Assembly (NCBI RefSeq): GCF_039523415.1 | Contig: NZ_BAAAFG010000012.1 | Span: 1 to 64,000, forward strand | From: Gangjinia marincola | GTDB lineage: Bacteria; Bacteroidota; Bacteroidia; Flavobacteriales; Flavobacteriaceae | Length of the DNA: 64,000 nt | Direction of reading: 5' to 3' | Shown: positions 7,901 through 16,664 of the stretch, one piece after another | How positions within the stretch are numbered: the stretch's first letter is position 1 | Layout: each line of letters starts with the position of its first letter | Notes under the pieces: model-generated | The model's input: only the letters and a program-made list of their open reading frames with translations | The model's database searches: none | Told to the model about the DNA's origin: nothing | Program-made: the position numbers and the translations under genes

Positions 7901-9927
7901 CCTATAACACCCAGGCTAAGATCAATTTTTGAAGTAATAGAATCTAACTCCACGCCTGCCGTAAGGTTGAGGTTTAAGAATTCATCGGTGTAATCAGATC
8001 GTATTTCTCCCTGCCCGTTTTTGATATCTCCGGTTAACGTGAGATCATTAATGTTGTAGTCTTCATAGGTGAATCCTTCTACAGTTGCATCTAGTTTGGC
8101 ATCCAGATCGCTTAGGGTTGAACCGCTGCCTGTAGCCGTAAGACTAAGGTTGAGCTTTCCTAACTTTTCATTTTCTAACAGCGTGCCCAGGTTAAGGGAA
8201 TCCACGTTAAGTTTTCCATCAAACGCGAGTTGATCCCCAAAGGCGGTAGATGCATCCACTGTGATACTTCCTTCATTTGTAGCCAAAAGGACATCTGCAT
8301 CTACCTTAGTCATGGTCCCCGCTATATCCCCTTGAAGACGTATTTCCTTCGGAAGATTTATACTGAGTTGATCCTGCGGAACAAAAGCCAGGACATCTGA
8401 TTTTTGCGTGGTAATCTGTACATCTGGCAGACGAAAGGATAAGGAGTCTGGGACAGTTGGATGTTGTAGTGATCCCGAAGCCGTGATACGGGTCGTCCCT
8501 CCCCAATTAAAATTAATTTCTTTAAATTGAATATCATCCATTTGACCCGAAGCAGTCACATATCCCGTAATATTCTTTTTCGCTAAGGTTTGCACGTATG
8601 GGTTTTCTTGTAACGCCGGTTGAAAACGATACAATTCCTCAAGATCAATTTTTATTTGGTTGAGATCAAGAGCGGCGTTTACTGTGCTGGGACGATCCAT
8701 AATCGCTTCAAGAGAAGGATAACTCATCGTAACAGAACCTGCCAATCTGTTACTATTGACTCTTGCGTTTAAACCTTTAAGGTCTAATCCTTTGTTTGAG
8801 AGTCGCGCATCGAACTGCAATTGATTTACGCTAATACCAGATCCTTCTTTTAGAAAGAGATGTGCCAAATCCAGATTCACAAACCTATCTTTCAAAACAA
8901 AGTTCGTGGCGTTGAGTTGTAATTGGGAGAGCCGGATAGCATTAGGGTTAAAATTACCTTCACTTACTTTTGCACCATTGAGGTAATACTCAAACGTATA
9001 ATCATCCAAACTCAGCCGATCTACGTCAATATCAATGGGTGGCCACGGAATTTCACCAGAGGTGGTCTTATCTGTCGCCGCATCATTCGATTCTGTCATA
9101 TCAAGGCGCAGATCACTGTTGTTCATCGTTAGCGAACTTGCCTTATAGCTCATTTCACCTAAGTTTACCTGAGCTTCTTGAACATTTAAGGTACTAATAT
9201 CTGTGTTGAAATCAAGATTGTCTGGGGTAGAACTATAATCAATGTTAGTATTTTTGACTCTAAAATCTTCTACCACAAAGCGAGGTAATGGGGTAGACGT
9301 AGAATCATTAGATTCTGGCATAGGACCGGTCTGCTCAAAAGAAAAATCAGTATCATTAAGATAAACCCTGTCTGCCACAAAAACCATACTGTCAAGTTTT
9401 GTTTCGCTCATGCGCAAGTCAAAACTTCCTAAATCTACCTGCATGTCCATATTGGTCACCTCGTCTACATAACTCACCTTAATATCTTCCAGTTCAAAAT
9501 CACCCAGGGTCAGTTGTGTTGATCCAGATGAAGTCTCTTCATTTTGAGGTGTTGTTTGTGATGGATCACCGGCTAACGCATCGATTAAAAACTGAAAATT
9601 ATATCCACTCATCGTATCCTGGCGTGAGATATTAGCCCTTACGTTACTCCATTCTACATCATCAATGGTAATCCCGTTTCCTGTAATTAGATCCCACAGG
9701 GGTATATCAGCTTCCAGCGCTCCGGAATATAAGAGTGTATCGCCTTTTTTATCTTCAAGGTACAATCCGTCTAACGCGACATCTCCATCAAATGTGATGA
9801 ATAACCTTTCAATCTCGACTACGGTGTTCGTTTTATCAGATACGTAACTGGTGAGTTTATTCTTAATGATATTTTGACCCCAGGGACTGCGAATGAACAG
9901 TATAATTGCCATAAAAAGAATTACCAA
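4984..9927 (-). CDS. tamB: TamB-family translocation/assembly module protein
   Basis: This very large inner-membrane-anchored periplasmic protein (1647 residues from a TTG at 9927) has an N-terminal transmembrane helix followed by long AsmA/TamB-like beta-strand repeats. A DUF490/TamB C-terminal domain covers roughly the last 400 residues (GNGNLDFGMDASGRMRLNGS, LGAQLDVKARYDV). TamB-type proteins bridge the two membranes and carry lipids or assist outer membrane protein assembly. It overlaps the downstream BamA/TamA gene, the usual pairing in Bacteroidota. The start is odd: the frame is open upstream to 10020 and encodes a basic stretch (KKKSSKKRKAVK) and the first half of the membrane helix, but has no ATG, GTG or TTG. 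An ATA or ATC start near 10014-10017 is possible. Confidence 0.93.
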   Translation of the reverse strand: MVILFMAIILFIRSPWGQNIIKNKLTSYVSDKTNTVVEIERLFITFDGDVALDGLYLEDKKGDTLLYSGALEADIPLWDLITGNGITIDDVEWSNVRANISRQDTMSGYNFQFLIDALAGDPSQTTPQNEETSSGSTQLTLGDFELEDIKVSYVDEVTNMDMQVDLGSFDLRMSETKLDSMVFVADRVYLNDTDFSFEQTGPMPESNDSTSTPLPRFVVEDFRVKNTNIDYSSTPDNLDFNTDISTLNVQEAQVNLGEMSYKASSLTMNNSDLRLDMTESNDAATDKTTSGEIPWPPIDIDVDRLSLDDYTFEYYLNGAKVSEGNFNPNAIRLSQLQLNATNFVLKDRFVNLDLAHLFLKEGSGISVNQLQFDARLSNKGLDLKGLNARVNSNRLAGSVTMSYPSLEAIMDRPSTVNAALDLNQIKIDLEELYRFQPALQENPYVQTLAKKNITGYVTASGQMDDIQFKEINFNWGGTTRITASGSLQHPTVPDSLSFRLPDVQITTQKSDVLAFVPQDQLSINLPKEIRLQGDIAGTMTKVDADVLLATNEGSITVDASTAFGDQLAFDGKLNVDSLNLGTLLENEKLGKLNLSLTATGSGSTLSDLDAKLDATVEGFTYEDYNINDLTLTGDIKNGQGEIRSDYTDEFLNLNLTAGVELDSITSKIDLSLGVIGANLKGIGLTRRDVRTAFKLDASLEGNTKDYDVDAEIIDGVAVLNNEAYLLGNFDLKAHVEPDTTAVKIQNRILDLTLNSNTDPGGLGAALQNHFERYVTETPQTDTITNPVNLTVSATLSEAPILSEVFLPGITEMDTISINMNFKEKERKLTSSLHAPLIIYAGTTVDSLHAVVDSDKEHLDFELAFKNIQSGPIDIQKTVFDGKVADNVVNLDFISYADAEKLIHIKSKIIQNQEQRYEFSLDTSELIFNRNQWNVNPNNKLVITKTNIEAYDFVLTRQPEGQAGNTKRVELVNNVPNIKGEHIGMELGNWPFQTLFTYLNPDEKLAEGDVNGYFAVEFPFEKPALVADLTVNKFKVMEQDMGKIALNAQSKNGIDYTADMEINGGLIDIDLTGDYRPNPTSAQIDLDLNLNRIDMKAVEAFSLGELQNAQGEITGKIDIDGTIADPQYDGQLNFKEADFLIKKLNAAFTLANERIKINNEAIAMNGFTITDEKKNDLVVSGKIGTENFLNPTFDLTLKADDFHILNSDEDDFDLFYGTASFNADATLTGDLKLPVLKGKLVVKEDTNVSYVLPPQQTQIASMQGVVMFVNKENPDSILTESEEEVYTVSGLDITAKLLINKGAKVSIILNEQTGDQLQVQGNGNLDFGMDASGRMRLNGSYTITDGFYEMSLYNLVKRRFEILEGSKVSWYGDVLGAQLDVKARYDVETSASGLMALQTSSLGSADSQRFRQEAEFYVYLNIDGEILQPKISFGLDMPESERGLAGGEVYGYVQQVNQQEAQLNKQVFSLLVLNKFSASGSDGSGISGANIARDNLNDAISDQLNVFSDKLLGDSGFSLDFGLDSYTDYQGDNPEQRTTLDVAAQKKLLDDRLVVRVGSQVDVEGGNNNANDTETTPLIGNVSIAYLLTKDGRYRLKGFRRNQFENIIDGQLIVNGISLIFTREFNQFDELWRSLFSTKTKIKSSGEE

Positions 9928-10181
9928 CGATAAAAGTACGTATAGAAAAATCTTTACGGCTTTTCGTTTTTTAGAAGACTTCTTTTTACGTGAATTGGAA
10001 TTTGACGTTGCGATTATAGTTTACTTAAAAGTAGAACAAAATTAACACTATAACGCGGGTAGGAATGGGATAGCTTATTAAAACCTTGTTATAATTATAC
10101 CCCGGCGCGTTAAATAATCCTAAATATTCTATATTGCCCGCCAAAGTTTTATGATAAATAGCCACATAGTTTTATTTGTAG

Positions 10182-10189
10182 TAATTTTG
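10182..10189 (+). promoter_or_regulatory. Putative flavobacterial -7 element
   Basis: TAATTTTG matches the Bacteroidota TAnnTTTG -7 consensus and lies 17 bases before the ATG of the histidine phosphatase gene. No convincing -33 TTG is seen at the usual distance. Confidence 0.4.
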
Positions 10190-10206
10190 ACCTAAATAAA
10201 ATAGTC

Positions 10207-10701
10207 ATGAAACGTTTTTTACTTTTATTCGCCTTAGCTAGTTTTTCATTCTCATATGCCCAAACCGAAGATGACAGAACAGTTTATTATTTTATACGAC
10301 ATGCTGAAAAAGCTACTGTAAAATCTGAGAATCCTCACTTATCGGGAGCTGGCCTGGAACGGGTGGAAAAATGGAAAACGTACTTTGAAAATAAATCTCT
10401 GGATGCTGTTTTCTCTACCAATTATCATCGCACCATGGAAACAGCAACGCCTATTGCTGAAATTCAAAACCTGGAAGTGAGAAACTATAAAGCTGAACGT
10501 TTAAACGTAAAGGATCTGGTAAAGAAACCAAAAGGAAAACGCATTTTGATCGTTGGACATAGCAACACCATCCCAATGCAGGTGAATGCCCTGATTCAAG
10601 ATGATGTATATAAGGATATGGATGAGAGTATTTACGACAGGCTATACATTGTAACATTTCAAAATGGAAATGTGAGCCATAAGGTTACCGAGATCAACTA
10701 G
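10207..10701 (+). CDS. Exported histidine phosphatase (SixA / phosphoglycerate-mutase-like)
   Basis: The 164-residue protein begins with a Sec signal peptide (cleavage near residue 19, SYAQT) and belongs to the histidine phosphatase superfamily. The catalytic RHAEK motif is at residues 31-35 and the second-half histidine motif is VGHSNT near residue 118. It would remove phosphate from a periplasmic substrate using a phospho-histidine intermediate. The small size and absence of a large cap insertion fit the SixA-like branch, but SixA itself is cytosolic, so a different substrate is likely. The stop codon overlaps the stop of the convergent barrel gene. Family is firm, substrate unknown. Confidence 0.85.
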   Translation: MKRFLLLFALASFSFSYAQTEDDRTVYYFIRHAEKATVKSENPHLSGAGLERVEKWKTYFENKSLDAVFSTNYHRTMETATPIAEIQNLEVRNYKAERLNVKDLVKKPKGKRILIVGHSNTIPMQVNALIQDDVYKDMDESIYDRLYIVTFQNGNVSHKVTEIN

Positions 10702-13091
10702 CCCCCAATTCTGTTTTGTTCGTCCTTTGCACTGGATTCGCGATTACGCTTATTTTTAACCTCTTTATTACCAAAACTATAGCTCAGGTAGGCTTGTACG
10801 GTACGGCTGTCGCTTCCTCCATTCCCATCAATAAATAGATCACCAAACTGGGTCTCTCCGCGCCATGGGATGGTATATAAAATATCATTGGCCGAAAGTT
10901 TTGCTGTCCAGTTAGTCCATTTTTTTTGAACACCTACGTTTAATGAACCTAAGGACTCTGTTTGATATGTTCCTCCCCAAATGGATGGACTGCTGTACCA
11001 ACCACTAATTTCAATCGTGAAATCTTTAGGCAAGCTAAAGGTACTCTGGGCATAACCGCCATAGGTGGTTTGATCTACGGCCAAAAAAGCAGGATTGGTG
11101 GGAGTATATTTACTGTAATATCCATAAAGGCTCACATAAATATTCCACCATTCCTTAAGTTTCTTAGGATAGGATACGCTCAGGTTATAAATCTCCTGAT
11201 CAGCTACGTTTCTCGTGCTTAGGAAATTTTGATTTTCCCCGACCGCCTCAGTCACTTGTGCAAAGAAATCACTTACATAAGAATAGCTAAGACTTGTAGT
11301 TAAAGTGTATTTGTAGGTATGTGATAGCTTCACATTCTCAGTATATTGAGGTTGTAAGAAAGGATTGCCTCGTCTAAAACTCAATTCATCCAGCTGATAC
11401 TCAAATGGGTTGAGATCCTGGTAATTGGGTCGCTGTATTCTTCTGCTATAAATAAAAGCTAATGAATGATGTTGACTCGCCTGATAGGTAAGTCCTCCAG
11501 ATGGAAACCAGTTCGTGTAATCCCGTTCTACCAGTTCATCATCATTTTGGGTCATGGTGGTTAATTCTCCCAAAGAATGTGTGTTTTCCATACGTATTCC
11601 TGCCTGAATTTTCCACTTCTTCATAGAAACATTATAATTGACATAAGCAGCCAGGATGCGTTCATCGTAGACAAAATTATTGCTTCGGGTGGTATCCAAT
11701 ATGGCTTCATCATTTTCAATGCTAAAAAACTCAAACGTATTATCTGTATTGACTTGAGAGAATTTACCGCCGGCGGCAAAGGTACCCTTGCCTAGTTTTT
11801 GTTCGTAATCAGCCTTAGCGACATAAATAGCAATGTCTATAGGCGTATTTTGAGCGGTGATGTTTTGGTTAAGTATTTCATCTTGAGGAGTAAGATAAAA
11901 ATTGGGCTGGTCATTAGTTCGTTCGCGGTCAAAATAACCATACGTAAGATCAACATTTAGACTCGTGCCCAGCGTATCTTTGTATTGATAATATAAACTG
12001 GTATTTGTATTTAGGCTGTTGCTTTCACTTGAATTAGGTGCAAATAAAATACTATCTACAGCGTTAGTACCACGATCAATAATAGGAGTTCTTGACGTAG
12101 ATCTGGATTCAGCATCCCTCCAGTTGGCACTAAATTGAGCTCCTACAGTATTTTTTGTATTGACAACATAATCTGCAGAGGTCCTTATATTATTGTTGAA
12201 TCCATCAAATTCTGATTCTGTTTGTGCGTCGAATATTTTGTCTCCCTGTATTCTAAAAAGATTAATAAATCCGGTTGATCTACCGGTATAGTTGGAATAA
12301 TTCAAACCCAGATTCCACTTTTTTGTTTTTTTCGTTAGCGCAAGACTGCTATTATTTCTAAAGAAATCACCATAGGTCAATGTACTGGAGATGCTACCTC
12401 GTGTCCCCAATCCTTTTTCTCGTTTTAAGCGAATGTTAATGATTCCCGCATTACCGGCAGCATCGTATCTGGAAGAGGGTTGAGTAATAATTTCAATGGA
12501 TTCTATATCATCGGCTTGCAGTGATTGAAGAAATGCGGTAAGATCATCTCCAGATAAAAAGCTTTGTCGATCATCAATGTAAATAAGCACTCCGCTTTTT
12601 CCTTCTACAATGATGTTATCATTGTTATCAATGCGAACACCCGGTGCTTTTCGTAGTAAGTCAAGGGAATTATTTCCGGTTGCGGTGATGGTTTCAGATA
12701 CATTAAATACGGTTTTATCCGGCTCAACCTGTACAATAGGTTTTCTTGCTTTCACAACAACTTCTTCAAGCGCTTCAGCATCTTCTCTAAGTATAATGGG
12801 ATCTAATATTTTATCGGTCTTTCCCATGTTGAGTCCATTGCTGTAAGTGGTGTAACCCACAAAACTTACATTGATCTTATAGTAATCTTCAGGAATATCC
12901 TTCAGGATGAATTGACCATCTTCCTGCGTTACTCCGGCTTTGATGAGGTTACCATAGGCATCATTTAGTAGGATGTTGGCAAAGGCAATGGGTTGATCCT
13001 TTTGATCAACTACTCTTCCGCTTAAAGACTGACTGTAATACGCTTCCGCGGAAGCGAAAAAAACGATGAGTACAAGAATGTATTTTTTCAT
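10698..13091 (-). CDS. TonB-receptor-like outer membrane beta-barrel protein with CarboxypepD_reg domain
   Basis: From the ATG at 13091 the protein has 797 residues: a signal peptide, a carboxypeptidase-regulatory-like beta-sandwich (SGRVVDQKDQPIAFANILL, about residues 23-105), a plug-like segment (LDLLRKAPGVRIDNNDNIIV) and a C-terminal barrel of the OMP_b-brl_3 type. A longer open frame to 13136 adds 15 residues in front of a perfect signal peptide and is rejected. Such proteins resemble TonB-dependent receptors but their ligands are rarely known. The gene is divergent from the kinase cluster at 13277 and convergent with the phosphatase gene. No SusD partner is nearby, which argues against a polysaccharide-uptake pair. 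Confidence 0.88.
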   Translation of the reverse strand: MKKYILVLIVFFASAEAYYSQSLSGRVVDQKDQPIAFANILLNDAYGNLIKAGVTQEDGQFILKDIPEDYYKINVSFVGYTTYSNGLNMGKTDKILDPIILREDAEALEEVVVKARKPIVQVEPDKTVFNVSETITATGNNSLDLLRKAPGVRIDNNDNIIVEGKSGVLIYIDDRQSFLSGDDLTAFLQSLQADDIESIEIITQPSSRYDAAGNAGIINIRLKREKGLGTRGSISSTLTYGDFFRNNSSLALTKKTKKWNLGLNYSNYTGRSTGFINLFRIQGDKIFDAQTESEFDGFNNNIRTSADYVVNTKNTVGAQFSANWRDAESRSTSRTPIIDRGTNAVDSILFAPNSSESNSLNTNTSLYYQYKDTLGTSLNVDLTYGYFDRERTNDQPNFYLTPQDEILNQNITAQNTPIDIAIYVAKADYEQKLGKGTFAAGGKFSQVNTDNTFEFFSIENDEAILDTTRSNNFVYDERILAAYVNYNVSMKKWKIQAGIRMENTHSLGELTTMTQNDDELVERDYTNWFPSGGLTYQASQHHSLAFIYSRRIQRPNYQDLNPFEYQLDELSFRRGNPFLQPQYTENVKLSHTYKYTLTTSLSYSYVSDFFAQVTEAVGENQNFLSTRNVADQEIYNLSVSYPKKLKEWWNIYVSLYGYYSKYTPTNPAFLAVDQTTYGGYAQSTFSLPKDFTIEISGWYSSPSIWGGTYQTESLGSLNVGVQKKWTNWTAKLSANDILYTIPWRGETQFGDLFIDGNGGSDSRTVQAYLSYSFGNKEVKNKRNRESSAKDEQNRIGG

Positions 13092-13247
13092 GGTAGTTTT
13101 ATTTGAGTTCAAAGATGGATCAATGACAATCCACACTCAATCGATTTCTGCCGAAGCGCCCAATGGGCAGTTAAACGGGCGATGGACAATTCATCGGCCT
13201 ATAGTGCAACTCAACTTTTTAAGTTTTATCAAAGGGGATAAGGAGGG

Positions 13248-13255
13248 TAAATTTG
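13248..13255 (+). promoter_or_regulatory. Putative flavobacterial -7 element
   Basis: TAAATTTG fits the TAnnTTTG consensus and lies 21 bases before the ATG of the first gene in the LytS/LytTR cluster. A -33 TTG is not obvious. Confidence 0.4.
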
Positions 13256-13276
13256 TAGCAAACAAAATATATAGAC

Positions 13277-13876
13277 ATGAAAACGATTATCACACTACTC
13301 ATTAGCTTACTAAGTATAAACGGGATCGCTCAAAAAAAATCGTATTTAAAAATAAGTTTGGACGATAACAACAGTGAAGTGAATTATCCACCTGATACGC
13401 GCTTTATTTTACAAGATGAACAAGGAGAGACGATTTTGAATCATGAGGAACTTGAAAAAATCAAATCCTATGAGGTAACATCTCCATCGACCTTATACAT
13501 TTTCACCACCTGGAACACTGAACCCGATCGTTTTGAATTAATGAATTCAACCCTAACATTGCCTGCATCTGCGACTGTAAAGGAAAAGAGGGCTACGCAA
13601 AATTTTCAGTTTAGTGAAGTTAAATATGGGGACCCTATTTCTATCGAGAAAAAGCGACTCATATCTTCTTCTAAAGAGAATATGACCAATCTTAGTTTGG
13701 TTTTTAGTAACGGTATAATTTTTTATTTTAAGGACGGCAATGCGCAAGCCTGGCTGGATGGAACTGAATTAGAGATCAAAGGAGAATACATAATAAATAG
13801 TACCTTAGGGACATTAAAACTAAGTTACGATCCATATACGACAGATTTATGGTATGTATTTGAAGCTGCTAAATAA
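13277..13876 (+). CDS. Secreted protein of unknown function upstream of a LytS-type kinase
   Basis: I do not recognise this 199-residue protein. It has a Sec signal peptide (cleavage after NGIAQ, near residue 19), no further membrane segment and no cysteine in the mature part, so it is probably periplasmic or surface-exposed. Most of it is predicted beta-rich by eye. It ends 6 bases before the histidine kinase gene and is preceded by a TAnnTTTG element, so the three genes probably form one operon. A sensory accessory role for the kinase is a reasonable guess but is only an inference from position. Confidence 0.75.
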   Translation: MKTIITLLISLLSINGIAQKKSYLKISLDDNNSEVNYPPDTRFILQDEQGETILNHEELEKIKSYEVTSPSTLYIFTTWNTEPDRFELMNSTLTLPASATVKEKRATQNFQFSEVKYGDPISIEKKRLISSSKENMTNLSLVFSNGIIFYFKDGNAQAWLDGTELEIKGEYIINSTLGTLKLSYDPYTTDLWYVFEAAK

Positions 13877-13882
13877 CACGCT

Positions 13883-14941
13883 ATGTGGAAAAAAAGAATT
13901 AGAGGAATACAGATAGGCGAGATAGCGATTGTCATCGCCATCTATCTGTTAATGGCCTCTATGTATCGATTGACAATCTGGAGAAGTTACCCCGATGAAT
14001 ATAGATCGTTAGATGAATTATTTAATGCCTGGGCATGGCTTGATGGAGCAGGATTACAGTACATGATCATGTTTGTAGGAATGGCGGTAATCTGGACCCT
14101 TATTTTTAAGGTGTTTAGGCACTGGAGATTAGCCTATCGTCTCCTGATCCATCTAGTAACCATGCCGTTGTACATTGTGCTGGCATGGCGAGGGTATTAC
14201 GCTATTTGTGATTATTTTGGAATGGGCCACTTGGGCGGTAACGGTCAGGTTTGGGATGTATACATTCCGGGATTGGTGTATCTCCTGCAGTTTGCAGCGT
14301 TTCATGCGTATGAGTACTACGTATCGAACCAACGCCGACTTAGAAAAGAAATTGAGTTGAAGAATATTGCCCTTAAAAGTGAGCTTAGTGCGATTAAAGC
14401 GCAACTCAACCCACATTTTTTATACAATGTATTTAATACAATTAATGCCAGTGTACCGGCAGCGATGGAGGATACACGTGAGATGATTGCAGAACTTTCA
14501 GACTTATTTAGGTATCAATTGCGCGCCAGTCGTGAGGATGTTGTGCCACTTAAGGACGAACTGGATTTTGTACAAAAATACCTTGATCTGGAACAAAAAC
14601 GTTTTGAAGATCGGCTGGAAATATTAGTAGACGTTCCCGGTGAATTGCTGGATAGAGAAGTACCTCCAATGATACTACAACCATTAGTTGAAAACTCTGT
14701 AAAGCACGGTATTTCTCCGTTAGTAGATGGTGGTAGAGTGACTATCAAAGTGGATGAAAAAGAGGGTAGACTTCATTTTGAAATCAAAGATACGGGAGTA
14801 GGAGTAGTAGACAAAAGTGAAGTCATGCATACGGGTGTGGGATTGAGTAATACTCAAAAACGACTTGAGAAAATGTACAACTCTGGTTTATTTTTATTGG
14901 ATAATTCACCGCAAGGCTTAATTGTTCAGTTTAGTCTATGA
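13883..14941 (+). CDS. LytS/YehU-type sensor histidine kinase
   Basis: The 352-residue integral membrane kinase has about four transmembrane helices within residues 13-145, a short coiled segment, then the His_kinase domain with NPHFLYNVFNT around the phosphorylatable H178. The C-terminal HATPase region includes LQPLVENSVKHGI and a DTGVGV G-box. It lacks PAS or HAMP domains, so sensing must occur through the membrane part or a partner. The stop codon overlaps the ATG of the response regulator gene by 4 bases, so the pair is translationally coupled and functions as a two-component system. This is the standard Bacteroidota LytS/LytTR layout. Confidence 0.93.
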   Translation: MWKKRIRGIQIGEIAIVIAIYLLMASMYRLTIWRSYPDEYRSLDELFNAWAWLDGAGLQYMIMFVGMAVIWTLIFKVFRHWRLAYRLLIHLVTMPLYIVLAWRGYYAICDYFGMGHLGGNGQVWDVYIPGLVYLLQFAAFHAYEYYVSNQRRLRKEIELKNIALKSELSAIKAQLNPHFLYNVFNTINASVPAAMEDTREMIAELSDLFRYQLRASREDVVPLKDELDFVQKYLDLEQKRFEDRLEILVDVPGELLDREVPPMILQPLVENSVKHGISPLVDGGRVTIKVDEKEGRLHFEIKDTGVGVVDKSEVMHTGVGLSNTQKRLEKMYNSGLFLLDNSPQGLIVQFSL

Positions 14942-15663
14942 AAAAAGTAGTAATAGTAGATGATGAAAAGTCTGGCCGTAATCTTATCAAAGAATACTTG
15001 GAGGCGTACCCTGATCTAATTTTGGTTGGCGAGGCAAACAATGGTGTAGACGCCATTAAAATCATCAATGAATTTAAGCCGGATCTGGTTTTTATGGATA
15101 TTCAAATGCCGGGAATGACAGGTTTTGATGTTTTACAACACCTGGATGAGATCCCAAATATCATATTTAGTACTGCGTACGATCAATATGCTTTAAAAGC
15201 CTTTGAAGTACATGCGATTGATTACTTACTTAAACCATATACTAAAGATCGGTTTGAAACGTCCATTAAAAAAGCATCACTGGGAATGACAAAAAAAATC
15301 ATTCCTCTCGCCGAAGAACACATGGCGAAAAAACAAGACTTTCCTGAACGAATTATTGTAGAAAAAGGGAATAAATACGTCACTTTATCCACAGCAGATA
15401 TACATCATATTGAAGCTTATGGGGACTATTCTAAAATACATTCTGCAAAGGAAACCTATTTGAGTAATCATGGGATTGGCGCATTAGAGGAGCGTTTACA
15501 TCCAACGCGATTTTTGCGTATTCACCGTAGTAGCATTGTACATTTAGAAAAGGTGGCAGAAGTGGCTAAATATGGTAAGAGTTATCTACTTGTTTTAACG
15601 AATCAGGAGAAAGTTAAAGTGAGCAGAGGCTATGCAGATAAAATTAAGGAATTGATTTTTTAA
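14938..15663 (+). CDS. LytTR-family response regulator
   Basis: The 241-residue protein has an N-terminal receiver domain (residues 1-120) with acidic pocket D8-D9, phospho-acceptor D54 in VFMDIQMPG, and conserved lysine in LLKPY. A C-terminal LytTR DNA-binding domain (about 140-240) contains HHIEAYGDYSKI and RIHRSSIV. It should be phosphorylated by the kinase encoded just upstream and bind promoter direct repeats. Plausible targets are the GLPGLI protein and barrel genes that follow on the same strand, or the divergent barrel at 13091; neither is shown by the sequence. Confidence 0.95.
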   Translation: MKKVVIVDDEKSGRNLIKEYLEAYPDLILVGEANNGVDAIKIINEFKPDLVFMDIQMPGMTGFDVLQHLDEIPNIIFSTAYDQYALKAFEVHAIDYLLKPYTKDRFETSIKKASLGMTKKIIPLAEEHMAKKQDFPERIIVEKGNKYVTLSTADIHHIEAYGDYSKIHSAKETYLSNHGIGALEERLHPTRFLRIHRSSIVHLEKVAEVAKYGKSYLLVLTNQEKVKVSRGYADKIKELIF

Positions 15664-15772
15664 TATATGCTGTGTTAAACCTTTTGACCAAACAAAGGTT
15701 AATAGTATACCAAAGGCAGAAGATGTATTTAGTTCAATGTGTATCTTTTTCCGAATTTTTATTTTACTATCT

Positions 15773-16621
15773 ATGAAATCAGTACTATTTAAGTCGTTGG
15801 CAATCTTTGGTCTTATTTCCCTTTTCTTTTTGCCAGACGTAAACTTTTCTCCCGTTCAAGAGTTTCAAGGGCAGGCCATTTACTCCTACAAAGCAAAAAT
15901 GGAGCTTGGTAGGTGGGGAGCACGAATGAGTGAAGCCCAAAAAAAACAGATGCAGGCACGACTTCAAAATAGGCTGGAAAAAACCTACGTCCTTAATTTT
16001 AATAAAACAGAATCTGTTTTTGATGAAGAAGAAAAACTGGACGCGATTTCTGGAGCAACAGATTCTTGGGGAAAGAATTTTTCACAGGGTGAACAGTACA
16101 AAAATGTAAAAGATGTGGCATTAGTGCAGAGCCAGGAATTTTATGGAAAACAATTTTTAGTCAAAGACAGCTTGCAAAAGATTGACTGGAAAATGGGCAA
16201 GGAGTCTAAACAGATTGGTCAATACATGTGTTTTAAAGCAACGGCATCTATCCCTACAAAAGAATTAACCTGGTACACTTTTTCTTGGAGTGATTTACGA
16301 AGAGCAACTGAAACGGTCAAAGATTCTACCGGCGTAGCCAAAGAACCAGAGGTTGCCATGACAGATGTTGAAGCGTGGTATACTCCGCAAATACCGGTAA
16401 GTCATGGACCGTCAGAATATTGGGGATTACCCGGATTAATCTTAGAAATAAGTGCAGGAAATACAGTAATGTTATGCTCTAAAATTGTACTAAATCCTAA
16501 AGATAAACTGGACATTGAGGCACCAAATAAAGGAAAAGAAATCACCAAGAATGAATACCAAGCTACGATACAAAAAAAGATGCTTGAGATGAGAAATAAC
16601 CGCGGCAGGCGTAGGAGTTAG
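15773..16621 (+). CDS. GLPGLI-family secreted protein
   Basis: This protein of 282 residues (ATG at 15773; a longer frame from 15737 adds 12 residues before the signal peptide and is not preferred) carries the signature motif in YWGLPGLILEI near the C-terminal third. A tryptophan- and proline-rich region (AWYTPQIPVSHGPSEY) precedes it. GLPGLI proteins are exported Bacteroidota proteins with no established biochemical role, and are typically encoded next to TonB-receptor-like barrels, as here, where the barrel gene starts 43 bases downstream. The C-terminus ends in a basic tail (NRGRRRS). Confidence 0.88.
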   Translation: MKSVLFKSLAIFGLISLFFLPDVNFSPVQEFQGQAIYSYKAKMELGRWGARMSEAQKKQMQARLQNRLEKTYVLNFNKTESVFDEEEKLDAISGATDSWGKNFSQGEQYKNVKDVALVQSQEFYGKQFLVKDSLQKIDWKMGKESKQIGQYMCFKATASIPTKELTWYTFSWSDLRRATETVKDSTGVAKEPEVAMTDVEAWYTPQIPVSHGPSEYWGLPGLILEISAGNTVMLCSKIVLNPKDKLDIEAPNKGKEITKNEYQATIQKKMLEMRNNRGRRRS

Positions 16622-16664
16622 ATCTTTCATTGCTAGCTTATGACCATTAATCTCAAACACCCTT

